DNA of 64,000 nt from Paramecium sonneborni (lineage: Eukaryota; Ciliophora; Oligohymenophorea; Peniculida; Parameciidae). Below are positions 13,491 to 22,748 of this stretch, one piece after another. Where the stretch lies: the NCBI GenBank assembly GCA_905182985.1, contig CAJJDN010000177.1:1-64000 (forward strand), given 5' to 3'. The notes under the pieces are model-generated. The model had not been told where the DNA came from. It made no database searches and saw only the letters and a list, made by a program, of their open reading frames with translations. The stretch's first letter is position 1. Each line of letters opens with the position of its first letter. The position numbers and the translations under genes were made by a program.

Positions 13491-15007
13491 ATGAACCCAC
13501 TCAATATATAAAGTGAAAATAAGGAATCAGAATTAAAAGAAGATTAGGTAGTTTAAAATGAACAAGAAGAAGTCAGAACGTTGACTAATTTAAGTATTGA
13601 AGATAAAATCAAATAAAAAAAAATGAATGATGATCATCTAGAGAGAAATAAAAAGAGATTAATTAGATAATTTACTGTTCTATTTATTATCACGCTATTC
13701 ATAATTTTAGAAAGAATATTATATTCAATTATAATTGGTGTTGAGAATGAACTATTAAGTTATTTTCAAAGTATATTAAACTTAAGAAAAACAAAATTGA
13801 CTGAGTTTGATGAAATGGATTATTTTAATGATAACTTTTTATTTGATATAGCAGGAAGTGTTCATAGAAATGGAATATCAATAATGATATTTACAAATTA
13901 CTTTATAACATTATATGTTGGATTTGATGCATTAATTGCTGTAAAAATACTATATACATCTTATTTTAGTGTTTTCATTGTAGCATTTTTGCAATTGATA
14001 TATTCAGATCCTAGACCATTTTGGGTATATGAGAAAGTATAATAATTTATAATAATAAGTTAGTGACTTCACTTTGCATACCAAGTTATGGAAATCCATC
14101 TTCTTTTGTTTGTTAGTTGGCATTTACATTATTTTATACTGTTTACTGTTATAAGACAAAGAATCATACTAGGTCTTTTAAGACATATGATGAGAAGATT
14201 GATAGAAAAGTAAAAGTTGTTCAAATAGCCATATCATTATTTGTAATTCTGTATTCTATATTGTTATTTTTAATGGCTTTATAATATTTGATCAATATGA
14301 TATTGGGTTTGATTTATTGCTTTGTATTTTATGCATTCTATGTAACTTTTGAGAATTAGATTAACAATATAATAAAGCATTCTACAATAATGAATATAGT
14401 AAATAGTAAAATAAATAAATTTAGGATTCTAAACGATATGTTTTTTACATATCTTTTTTCTTGTTGATTACAGAGACTATTGCAGCAATATTAATATCAA
14501 ATGAAAATGATTTTGTAAATATAAAATGGGCAGATAATTTTATGAATTGTTTTTATATGACAGATATTAATGCTATGAGAATTCCAGCATAATTATTAAT
14601 GGGACCACATTTTACATTTTAAAAGACAAGTGTAATATTTGCTTTAATTGGTGCATTATTTGGAGTTTCATATTGTTTTAGACATATAAATACACTTGAA
14701 TGGTATAAAGGAGATAAAAGAAAGAGAGTATTAAGAATATTAGTAGCTAATTTTTTTACAATTCCAGGATGGGTTTTTGCTTTGAATGTTGAAGGAATTG
14801 CATTAAATAGAAGAATGTATGAATGGGGAGCTTCATTTTTTTTGGTAAAATTAGAAAATTAATTAATATTAGATGGAAAGCATTGGATTTTTGTTATTTT
14901 ATTTCTTTATATTTGGATTAATGCCACTATATGTTTTCAAATATTTACATTTGAATGCTTCGAGTTCCTCATCATATGTTGTAGTTAAATTTTCTGAAGA
15001 AGATTGA
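13491..15007 (+). CDS. PAP2-family membrane phosphatase
   Basis: Three introns (about 14038-14060, 14398-14423 and a 28-nt one near 14845-14872) leave exactly 480 codons ending at TGA 15005-15007. The N-terminus is charged and cytoplasmic, followed by several hydrophobic helices. The motif SDPRPFW and, after the first intron, PSYGNPSSF match the conserved PAP2 (type 2 phosphatidic acid phosphatase) blocks; Tyr-Gly-Asn-Pro-Ser-Ser replaces the usual PSGH. Members of this superfamily (lipid phosphate phosphatases, sphingosine-1-phosphate phosphatase, glucose-6-phosphatase) remove phosphate from lipid or sugar phosphates at the ER or other membranes. The His of the central PSGH-type motif is not seen, so activity is uncertain. 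The start is the first in-frame ATG after the spacer. The C-terminus is hydrophilic. Confidence 0.7.
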
Positions 15008-15036
15008 TTTTGTTATTAATAATTATAATAAATAAA

Positions 15037-15500
15037 ATGGCTTAGTAGAAAGGAAAAAATAAAATAAATCATAGACAACGGTAGGGAGATTGGATATGTA
15101 ATAGCTGCAATAATATGAATTTTGCATTTAGAGATACTTGCAATAGATGTCATACATAAAAGAATTATAAAGAAAATGAGAATAAAGGATTCAAATCTGC
15201 TTTATTTCTAACAGAGAGTAATGGTGATATTCCACCAATATCTGATAGATCTAATAAATCTTCTGGAGAGAAAAAAGATAATAGTAATAATAAGTTCTCA
15301 TTTGATAAATTACCTTCGATGGAACCAATCTTGAAATAGATTACAAAAGAAACATGTAAAAAACAATTAAATTAGAAGAACAAAAATATGATTTATTTGA
15401 GTTTGAATGGTAGTGCTAATAATGTGAAAAGATTAATTAATACTATAAAATTCATTGTGCTGAGTGCGGAGCTCAAAGGTACAGAAAATTTACAGTATGA
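15037..15500 (+). CDS. Protein with two RanBP2-type zinc fingers
   Basis: Starts 29 bp after the PAP2 stop. Removing a 20-nt intron (15356-15375) gives 147 residues. An N-terminal finger (residues about 18-42) reads GDWICNSCNN..F..TCNRCH, the RanBP2 pattern WxCxxC..N..CxxC. The last 30 residues hold a second, similar unit, WQCQQC followed by CAEC. The middle is polar and Ser/Asn-rich, probably disordered. RanBP2-type fingers bind ubiquitin or single-stranded RNA; RNA binding is the more likely role for such a small protein, but that is inference. Without the intron the second finger is out of frame, which supports the splice. Confidence 0.75.
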
Positions 15501-15650
15501 TTTTTATAACCTAAATGGGGGTTTTTTGATATAAATGCTTTAAATTCTCTTTCTTTTTATTCTGTATTTTAGAAGGGGGTTGTGTAAAGATAAACAAAAT
15601 AATAAATAAATAATTATTTACTTTATTAATAAAATTTAACTGTTAAGATA

Positions 15651-16812
15651 ATGAAAGACATGTCCAAAAAGATTTTTGAAAAAGAAAATTAAGCAGAAGT
15701 GTCAAATAATCCTAGAAATTAAAATAAATCCTTAACTTAATTGGTCTCATTAACATTAATAGGTGGAAATAGAAGTAATGGATTAATAAATATAAATAAG
15801 AAAATGAATATAAGAGTATAGAGCTTAAAAATAATTATACATCAATTTCATCACGTCCATTAGTATTCTGTAAACCAGAATCTAAACTAAAAACATAAAC
15901 AGTTCCTTCTCCATAAAAATTATCTCCTATGAAACCAAAACAAGTAGAAACATAATCTAATGAATTGTGTAAATTAATCAACAATTATTCTGAACCTATT
16001 TTAGAATATTATTTAGATTTAAATGTAACAATACATAAAATCAACAAATATAGAATTAAACACCAAAAAATTGTTTATCCAATCATACAGTAAGTGCAAA
16101 TCTAAGAGCAAAAATGGTTGATTGGATGGTTGAAGTGCTTACATCTTATAAATGCAAAGATTAAACATTCTTTTTAGCCGTTAAATTAATGGATTCCTAT
16201 CTATCTAAAACATCATAAAAGCATATTCCTCAAGATTTACATTTAGTTGGTGTAACTACAATGTTTATGGCATGTAAATTCGAAGAAATTTATCCTGTTA
16301 AATTATAAGTTGTGCATGAAAAGATTGCTCATAAGAAATTAACGAAGGATGAAATAAAAGAAAAAGAAACAAATATTTTAACGACTTTAGATTTTAGTTT
16401 AGTTGGTATCACAATTTTAGATATTATTACAATTGTACTCTCCATTTTAAATATGAATTAATAGTTATATTAAATAACACTATATTTATCAAAATTGGTA
16501 AGTAAATTATTATATTATTTATAGGCTCTTTATGATTATGAATTTGTTAATAAACATACATATGTATAAATTGCATGTGCTGCTTTAATTGTAAGCACAA
16601 AAATAGTTGAGTAAATTGATTAATCACTTTCATCAGAAGTAATAATACCATTAATAGTTTCAACATTGAAAATTGAAAATTCAGATGCTATGGAATCAGC
16701 CAATTAATTATTGAATTTTGCTAAAGGATTTGATAAATAATATCCAAATTTAGAAAATTTAAAGAAATTTAGTAAATTTTAATTGTCAGATATTTTAAAA
16801 ACCTAACCTTGA
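15651..16812 (+). CDS. Cyclin (A/B-like cyclin box)
   Basis: Three introns (15775-15800, 16025-16053, 16498-16524) leave 360 codons. After a polar, Ser/Asn/Gln-rich N-terminus of about 120 residues comes a cyclin N-terminal box: LRAKMVDWMVEVL, then TFFLAVKLMDSYL and FMACKFEEIYP, the classic A/B-type signature in which R, D, L, K and E contact the kinase. A cyclin C-terminal fold follows, including a YVQIACAALIVSTK-type helix. It should bind and activate a cyclin-dependent kinase. No clear destruction box is seen in the N-terminus. Placed 150 bp after the zinc-finger gene, as an independent unit. Confidence 0.9.
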
Positions 16813-16850
16813 CTAATATATAAATAAATATTACTTTTATATTAATTTCA

Positions 16851-17225
16851 ATGGTTTAATTAGCTTCAAATAGAAGTACGGTGGTGAAAGCTATCGATTC
16901 TACCTGGAGCATCATTCGAACTCTATTTTTTGCTATGATTCTCTTTTTATGTACTCTCATAGGTATGAAGAAGGAATCCAATAAATATACTAAAGATGAA
17001 TTAAAATACATTGTAGATGAAAGTAGCTATTGAAATTTATTAATTTTAGAGATGCCTTTTAAGAGAAAACCAAAAGATGATGATGATGATGATAATAATG
17101 GAAAATAAGGAACTAAGCCTAAGATTGTAAGAGGGTTAGGAGGAGGAGCTGAATGTAAAAGTTGAGGTTGAGCTGCACTTTATAAATAACAAAGGATTTT
17201 ATAGTAGCATTCATTTGCTACGTGA
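16851..17225 (+). CDS. SelK/SelS-like small membrane protein, probable selenoprotein (two in-frame TGA)
   Basis: Starts 39 bp after the cyclin stop. A 27-nt intron (17023-17049) removes an otherwise early TGA and joins a second exon. The product has a short N-terminus, one transmembrane helix (residues about 22-40, STWSIIRTLFF..), a Lys-rich and poly-Asp stretch, then a Gly-rich tail. In the tail the reading is GGGAECKS-TGA-G-TGA-AALYK, with TGA codons at 17163-17165 (residue 96) and 17169-17171 (residue 98) and a third TGA at 17223-17225. This architecture, N-terminal TM then Gly-rich tail with Sec near the C-terminus, is that of SelK/SelS-related ER selenoproteins, and the first TGA makes a CxxU redox-type motif. 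A SECIS-like hairpin starts immediately downstream. If neither TGA is read as Sec the protein simply ends after 95 residues at Ser; that is the main alternative. A longer intron (40-44 nt) removing both is less likely. Confidence 0.6.
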
Positions 17226-17274
17226 ATGACGATTGTCTTAAGAAGTCCAGAATGATTGGAATTAAGAAATCTGA
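17226..17274 (+). promoter_or_regulatory. SECIS-like element (form 2)
   Basis: ATGA at 17226-17229 faces TGA at 17272-17274, the eukaryotic SECIS core. Between them GATT pairs with AATC and CTT with AAG (helix II), unpaired AA at 17240-17241 sits 10 nt after the ATGA, and a ministem TCCA/TGGA (17246-17249 with 17257-17260) caps the structure with a 7-nt loop. Order and spacing follow the form-2 SECIS consensus. It directly follows the third TGA of the preceding gene. Confidence 0.55.
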
Positions 17275-17571
17275 ACAATAAAAGCCTTTGTTTTATATAA
17301 TGCTAATATATATATATATAAATATATTTAAGATAATATTTTTAGAATAATTCAAAGTATTATTTTGTGATTATAATATTCATTTTTTATTAAACTCTTA
17401 AACCTTTGTGAATATAAAGTATTTACAAATTATAAATATAATGTATATAGTATATATTATCTATTTGCTATGTCAATGGATAAATCTAGAATTCTAAGAA
17501 AATTTAGAAAATTCATTATATTCTAATTGGAGATTGAGATTAAAAATGCATACATATATATATGTATATCA
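17275..17571. other. Convergent AT-rich spacer
   Basis: About 300 bp between two genes that converge. It holds an alternating AT run near 17307-17325 and a palindromic ATACATATATATATGTAT near 17550-17567. No gene is seen. Confidence 0.5.
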
Positions 17572-18300
17572 TCATGTTCGGAGAAAAGAGTGAGGGAAAG
17601 GATAAAATTAAGGGTATTATTAGATTGGTTAAAAAGAGTAGGGACTGGTGGATACTGAATCGAATTCTTGTTTAACTTAAATTTAAGGTTTTGGGTCTAG
17701 AATCTATTTGAGTACCATCTAGGATGCTAAAAATAAGTTTTGGAGTATCGGTTGTTAGACTAAATTGGCTTTTTTAATTTCAGAAGTTAAAGTCTAAGTC
17801 AACTTCTGATATTGGGATGATATGAGTTATTTCTGTTCGTTGGCTAAATTTAATTGATCCACAATGGATGGCTGTTTATCAATATAGATCTAAGCTTTTC
17901 ATATAAATATTTACTTAAGTTGTATCAGTCTGAACACACAAAGGTTAAATTTATAAAGTCAAAGGATTCAAGACTGATACTTTTAATATGCTCTACACTT
18001 TAAGCTTCTTTTTTCTGGTTTCCTTTTTTCCTATACGACCATCCTATTCAAATGCTTTTTGAATCGTTCTGACTGTACAATACTTTAACTGAAGTCTGTT
18101 GGCTACCTAGAAAGGATTTGTCATATAAACAATATATAGTTGTATATAGTAAGGTAATTTAACAATATGGTGAATACCTCTTAAAGTGATAATTTTTCTT
18201 TGAAAAGCATTTCTAAGACAATTTTACGCTATTCTCTATCAATTTTTTGATATTTCTTAGTTTGCTTAAGCTAGAATGAACATTCTTGTGATTTAACCAT
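17572..18300 (-). CDS. Helix-turn-helix protein with Gln-rich C-terminus
   Basis: The frame runs from ATG 18300-18298 to TGA 17574-17572; removing a 71-nt insert (18107-18177) and a 25-nt intron (GTAAAT..TTAG) leaves 211 codons. The first exon is basic (KQTKKYQKI). Joining it to the second gives LSLQE-VANRLQLKYCTVRTI, a good helix-turn-helix of the Tc1/mariner transposase N-terminal or homeodomain-like type, followed by a basic patch KKETRKKKLK. The rest is polar and Gln/Pro-rich with no DDE catalytic domain. It is probably a DNA-binding regulator, possibly domesticated from a transposase; the partner and target are unknown. The exact splice near residue 85 is uncertain because two frames are possible there. 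Confidence 0.55.
18107..18177 (-). other. 71-nt insert in HTH gene: long intron or retained IES
   Basis: In coding orientation it starts GTATTC and ends CTAG and splits the HTH motif. It is twice the usual intron size here. It is flanked by the direct repeat TACCT (18104-18108 and 18175-18179), so exact removal of one copy with TA boundaries gives the same product. Its ends match the IES consensus TAYAGYNR poorly. Confidence 0.5.
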
Positions 18301-18590
18301 ATTTTAAAAGAATCTTTTGCTTTTATTTATATTTATAAAAATATTTTAAAATCAAATCTGCTTTTAATTTAAAATATGATTCATCAATGGTTATAATCTA
18401 AATGATTATAATATATTAAAGATTTTTATTATAAAACAGTCTTATGCATAATTTATTAAAAATTATGGTGATTCAACGTCTCATTTTTTACAAATTATAA
18501 CAAAAAAAAAATTCTTCTTTTTTTTGTTTTAAATAATAAAATTAACTAATATAAAGAAAAATAATTATTAGATACAAATAAAAATTAAAT

Positions 18591-19369
18591 TCAATTAATA
18601 GAGGATATATCTAACTTATTTTTGATTTGCTTATGTTCACTAAAACTCTTTTTCTATCTATAAATATTGCATGTAATTTTTTATTTATTACAAATAATGT
18701 TAAAATTATTAATAAATTACTTATTATGATCATAATTCTATTCAGTAGTTTATTGTGAGATGGTTTTCGAGTTCAATCTATTTTAATCTTTTTTATATAT
18801 AGAAGAAACATCAATAGTATTACTAAGATATGTGTCCCTGTCATTGGGAAGTTTTTGTTTACGAATAAAATCGGCTAATTTAGAAGGTTGTTTGCTTGAA
18901 ATGGTAGAATGTTAAATTTCATTAGTTTCTTGTATCTTCTTTTTGAGAAGCGTATTTTCTTCAATAAGTTGCTTATTTTATTCATGCAATAATAGAATTT
19001 CTTTCTTCAGTTACTAAGAAATGAATAGAACTCATACATGAATAAAGTTCTTGTTATTATTATTTTATTGCAATTGTTCTAATTGTTATTAGAGTTATTC
19101 ACAATAGAGTTTGATTTATTATTCAGTCTAATGATAAGAATAATGAGTTTTACTCTAATATGTTTTCTGATTTCACCTTCATATTTTTAAACTTGTTTTT
19201 CAAGTTCTTAATAATCTTGATTAAGTTAATTACGGAGAATGGCATCTTTGATAAACATTAGTTAGGAGTCTAGGTCTTTGAATGAGTCTGAAGAGGGTCC
19301 TTCTAACTTATAAAAATAGTGTTTTACTCATACCAGATGTAGTATGTCTTTTAATATATTTTAAGACAT
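18591..19369 (-). CDS. Coiled-coil protein, Gln/Asn-rich
   Basis: Three introns of 27, 26 and 24 nt restore one frame of 234 codons from ATG 19369-19367 to TGA 18593-18591. Residues about 15-120 are rich in Glu, Gln, Leu and Lys with heptad-like spacing (YQELEKQVQKYEGEI, then EEILLLHEQNKQLIEE-like), predicting a coiled coil broken by a Gln/Asn run. The C-terminal 100 residues are polar without a known domain. Not recognised as any family. Its start lies only 16 bp from that of the divergent ACP-like gene. Confidence 0.6.
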
Positions 19370-19385
19370 TTTAATTATTTAAGAT

Positions 19386-19775
19386 ATGAACAGAAGACTT
19401 GTGCAAATGTTTAGCAAATAATTGAGCTAAGTGCCAAAATACTTTGGATCAAATGAATAACCAATATTATTGAGAAATGAGAAATCAGGGTATTATGTGA
19501 ATCCAGAAGCTGTTGCTCGTCGAATGATAAAAGTGATAAGTTTACATGATGAAGTAAAGAATCCATCAGGAATAACATTATAATCTACATGGGCTGATAT
19601 AGGTTTAACAGATATGGCATATGTAGAAGTAATTAGAGATATAATACATATATGATAGGTAATGGTAGAAGTAGAGAGAGAATTTGAAATAGAATTTCCA
19701 GATGCCGATGTAGAATGTTTTAGAACTGTCAATGATGCTGTTGAGTATGTGGCAAGAAGCTTCTTTGCAATTTGA
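19386..19775 (+). CDS. Acyl-carrier-protein-like protein lacking the usual Ser
   Basis: A 30-nt intron (GTAATT..GATAG) joins two exons into 119 residues. The C-terminal 70 residues match the ACP fold: WADIGLTDMAYVEVMVEVER and then EFEIEFPDADVECF aligns with the canonical [26 protein letters not shown] block. At the phosphopantetheine site the Ser is replaced: the canonical D-S-L appears as T-D-M. The N-terminus (MNRRLVQMF..) is basic and could be a mitochondrial presequence. Mitochondrial ACPs serve fatty acid synthesis and are accessory subunits of complex I and LYR-protein partners. Without the Ser it cannot carry an acyl chain in the normal way, so a structural role is the inference. Confidence 0.75.
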
Positions 19776-19803
19776 TTTAAGCACATAAATAAAATAAAAC
19801 ACA

Positions 19804-22091
19804 ATGCTATTATTGTTAATAATTGGTGTAAGCGCTGTCAATATAACACAATTCTCGGCTGATTCTGCAGTATATTCTCCTTAATTTTGTTTGATACGTA
19901 ATTCAAATAGAGAAGGGAAGGAGTGGTTAGAAACAATCTTTACATTGTCTGAGAAAGGACGAATATATAAGAGTGTAGATAATGGATATAAATGGAGTGA
20001 TGAAACATCAATATTAGAAAAGATGGGAATAAATGATTGGTTTTATGAGATGTAAATCTCACCAGCTAATAAGGAAGTCATATATGTATTTGGTAAAAAT
20101 GGTACTGGAATAAGGTCCGAGGATTGTGGATAACATTACACGTGGTTTACATTTCCAATAAATTTGACTGATTTCAAATTGAATTCAATGGATGATGAAT
20201 GGATGTTGGCATATTCAAATTGTGAACGATGTCATCCTCCATTTAATAAAGATATTCATAAATCTAATGATGGTGGTAAAACTTGGAAATGGATTCTCAG
20301 TTCTGCTATGATGGCTTCATGGGATAAACTTATTGATAGTGAATTAATTCCAGATGAACGTATTGTGGCATGTCATTTAGAAAATAATTAAAGCAGAGTC
20401 ACATATTCAGACGATTATTACAATTCATATAAAATCATTCATAATAATGGAACTGGTTTCTTTTAAACTCAATTTCATATGTTTGTCATTTCTAAATTGT
20501 CATCTACTTATAAATTACATGTTGCTCCAGCATTTTATGATTATGCTTAAATGATTAATATTTCTATTCCATTTGATGAATAATACTCTTACACCTTATT
20601 AGATACTGAATCTGAATAAATCTTTTTATCAGTCTCTCATAATTAAACCAATAAGAAATTAACTAATATATATACTTCCGATTTTTAGGGATTCAAGTTC
20701 ACTATTTCTTTATTGAATAATGTTAGATCTCTGAATACAGGATAATGTGATTTTGAAAGGATTGAAAGTTTAAGAGGAGTTTACATAGCAAATATTTATG
20801 ATCATGAAAAACTTAATGTAGTAAAATAAGAAGTCGATCTTGAGAAATACAAAAAAACTGTAATTACATTTGATAAAGGTGCTATTTGGCATCCTCTTAG
20901 AGCTCCTGATAAAGATGCAAATGGATAGAAAATTCATTGTAGTGGGGATTGTTCACTTCATCTTCAAGGGAGAAGTGTAAGTAAAATTTATAGAGAATCT
21001 AAAGCTGTTGGATTGATAATGGCATCAGGTAATGTGGGATTATATTTGGAGGAAAAGAATATTAATACTTATTTCTCAAGAGATGGAGGTTTAACTTGGT
21101 ATGAAATTAGAAAAGGACATCATATCTATTCATTTGGTGATAGAGGAGGTATAATTGTTATGGCAAAAGCTAAATCTTTAACTAATGAATTATTGTATTC
21201 GTGGGATGAAGGTTTAAATTGGGAAACTCTTGTTATTCCTAAAATGATTGTCACTTCTATAACTAGTAGAAGTTTGTACATTAACTTCATTATTACGGGA
21301 ATTGATGAAAAAAGACAAGGAATCATTTTGAATGTAGATTTTACTACTTTACATTAACGTACTTGTAGTGGTATTTGGGATCCCTTAGATCCAGATAGTG
21401 ATTACGAATTTTGGATACCTAAAAATTATGTTAATCATTAATGTCTGTTTGGATAAAAGTATCGTTATACTCGTAGGAAAAGAAATGCTTAATGTTTTAA
21501 TTAATAAGAGCATGATAAAATACATTATATAGATTCCTGTGAATGTACTATTGAAGATTGGGAATGTGATTATGGATTTTATCGTAAAGTAGATGGTGGT
21601 CCTTGTGTACCTATAGCCTCTTTATTTGAAGAAGATGAATATATTGATATTTTGAAACCTCCTGAAAATTGTACAGGCACCTATATGAAATCTTTAGGAT
21701 ATAGAAAAATTGTTGGGGATTATTGCACAGGAGGGTATTGTTTAGAGTCAATTTATTTAGTGTTAATTTGGATCCAATTGAAACACCATGTGAAGAGGGA
21801 TTATAATAAAGCTTATCTAATTAGACTTAGTCTTTACCATAATTATCAATCAAGGAAGAATAGAAAAAATTGAATGAAGAAATCAAAGACAACAGTGTGA
21901 ATGTAATTGGTTAAAAAAAAAACAATCTATCTATAGGATGGTTATTGATTATTTTGATTTGTCTTTTTGTATTTGCAGCTTGGAAGAAAATCAAAGCAAA
22001 TTAGAATGAAGAACTAAAGAAAGATTATTATTCTAATTTTGATAGAGTAGAACGTATGAATTTAAGAGAGGATGATTATGATGGTATTTGA
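19804..22091 (+). CDS. Sortilin/Vps10-type sorting receptor
   Basis: A signal peptide (residues 1-12) begins a long lumenal part with BNR/Asp-box units of a Vps10 beta-propeller: S.DNG..W near residue 60, SNDGGKTWKW near 160 and SRDGGLTWYE near 420. A Cys-rich 10CC-like module follows near residues 520-650, containing CECTIEDWECDYGFYR. After a 26-nt intron (21735-21760) comes CTGG-VNLDPIETPC, then a polar stalk, one transmembrane helix (GWLLIILICLFVFAAW) and a 35-residue cytoplasmic tail ending near REDDYDGI. The total is 753 residues, typical for Vps10/sortilin. Family members carry soluble cargo from Golgi or surface to endosomes and lysosomes; in ciliates sortilins also serve lysosome-related secretory organelles. 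The acidic tail could hold sorting signals. Start chosen as the ATG giving the signal peptide. Confidence 0.88.
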
Positions 22092-22156
22092 TTATTTCTG
22101 GTGTTTTGTAAATTTATTATATGAAAATATTAATATTAATATATATTTCAAATATA

Positions 22157-22698
22157 ATGAGCACAGCATTCTAGATGAAGAGATTACAATTCGAAGAATA
22201 AAATTTAGAAGAGAATTTAGATTAACTTCCTCCAAATTGCACTTATAAAAAAGTTTCCAATTAAGCATACGTAGTTCAGTATATTGGAGAGAAAGGAACA
22301 CCTCATGAGGGTAAAATATATTCAATATTATAAATAGGTGCTTATATTGTTGTTGATGTTGATTTATGTGGTTCTAATGGATCTCCAGGATTCCCAGCTG
22401 AAGCTCCAAATATTACATTCAGAAATGGATTTTAACATGTCAATGTATATCCAATGGGAAAATTGTGTATGTATCTTTCAAATAAGGAAACTTTTACTTC
22501 AGGCACAACCCTCTTAGAAATATTTTCAGGCATTAATTAAGTTATTCATCAGTATTAATTTTATAATAATTTCACAGTCCAACATTTCATGATCCAGCCA
22601 ATGCATCAATTATGATTTCAGAGGGAGGAAAAGGTTATGATCAGAAAATGAGAGATCAAGCAAAAAAATTAAGTCAACCTTAATTTAAAGCAATATGA
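22157..22698 (+). CDS. UBC9-like E2 conjugating enzyme with altered HPN motif
   Basis: Introns 22311-22337 (27 nt) and 22552-22577 (26 nt) leave 162 residues. The order of motifs follows the SUMO E2 UBC9: KGTPHEG (UBC9 KGTPWEG), a PAEAPNITF strand, then HVNVYPMGKLCMYLS against HPNVYPSGTVCLSIL, then HHPTFHDPANA and the C-terminal helix MRDQAKKLSQ. The catalytic Cys is present. The HPN motif reads His-Val-Asn, so the Pro is lost but the His and the oxyanion-type Asn are kept. It is either a diverged SUMO E2 or a variant E2 with another modifier. The start is the ATG at 22157; an in-frame upstream ATG would add a hydrophobic leader and is judged less likely. Confidence 0.75.
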
Positions 22699-22748
22699 TG
22701 GAGATTTAAACTAATTTATATCTTTATTAAAATCATCAAATTTTCTTA

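Larger units (their letters stand above)
11312..13800. repeat. Unmerged contig overlap (11312-12555 = 12557-13800) around N at 12556
   Basis: 1,244 bases are repeated at offset 1,245, ending at the N on the left and starting just after it on the right. It contains the spacer and the first 103 codons of the PAP2 gene. Assembly artefact. Confidence 0.93.

Noticed and set aside
17305..17330. AT-dinucleotide run as an origin or promoter
   Set aside because: Such runs are common in this base composition and nothing else supports a function.
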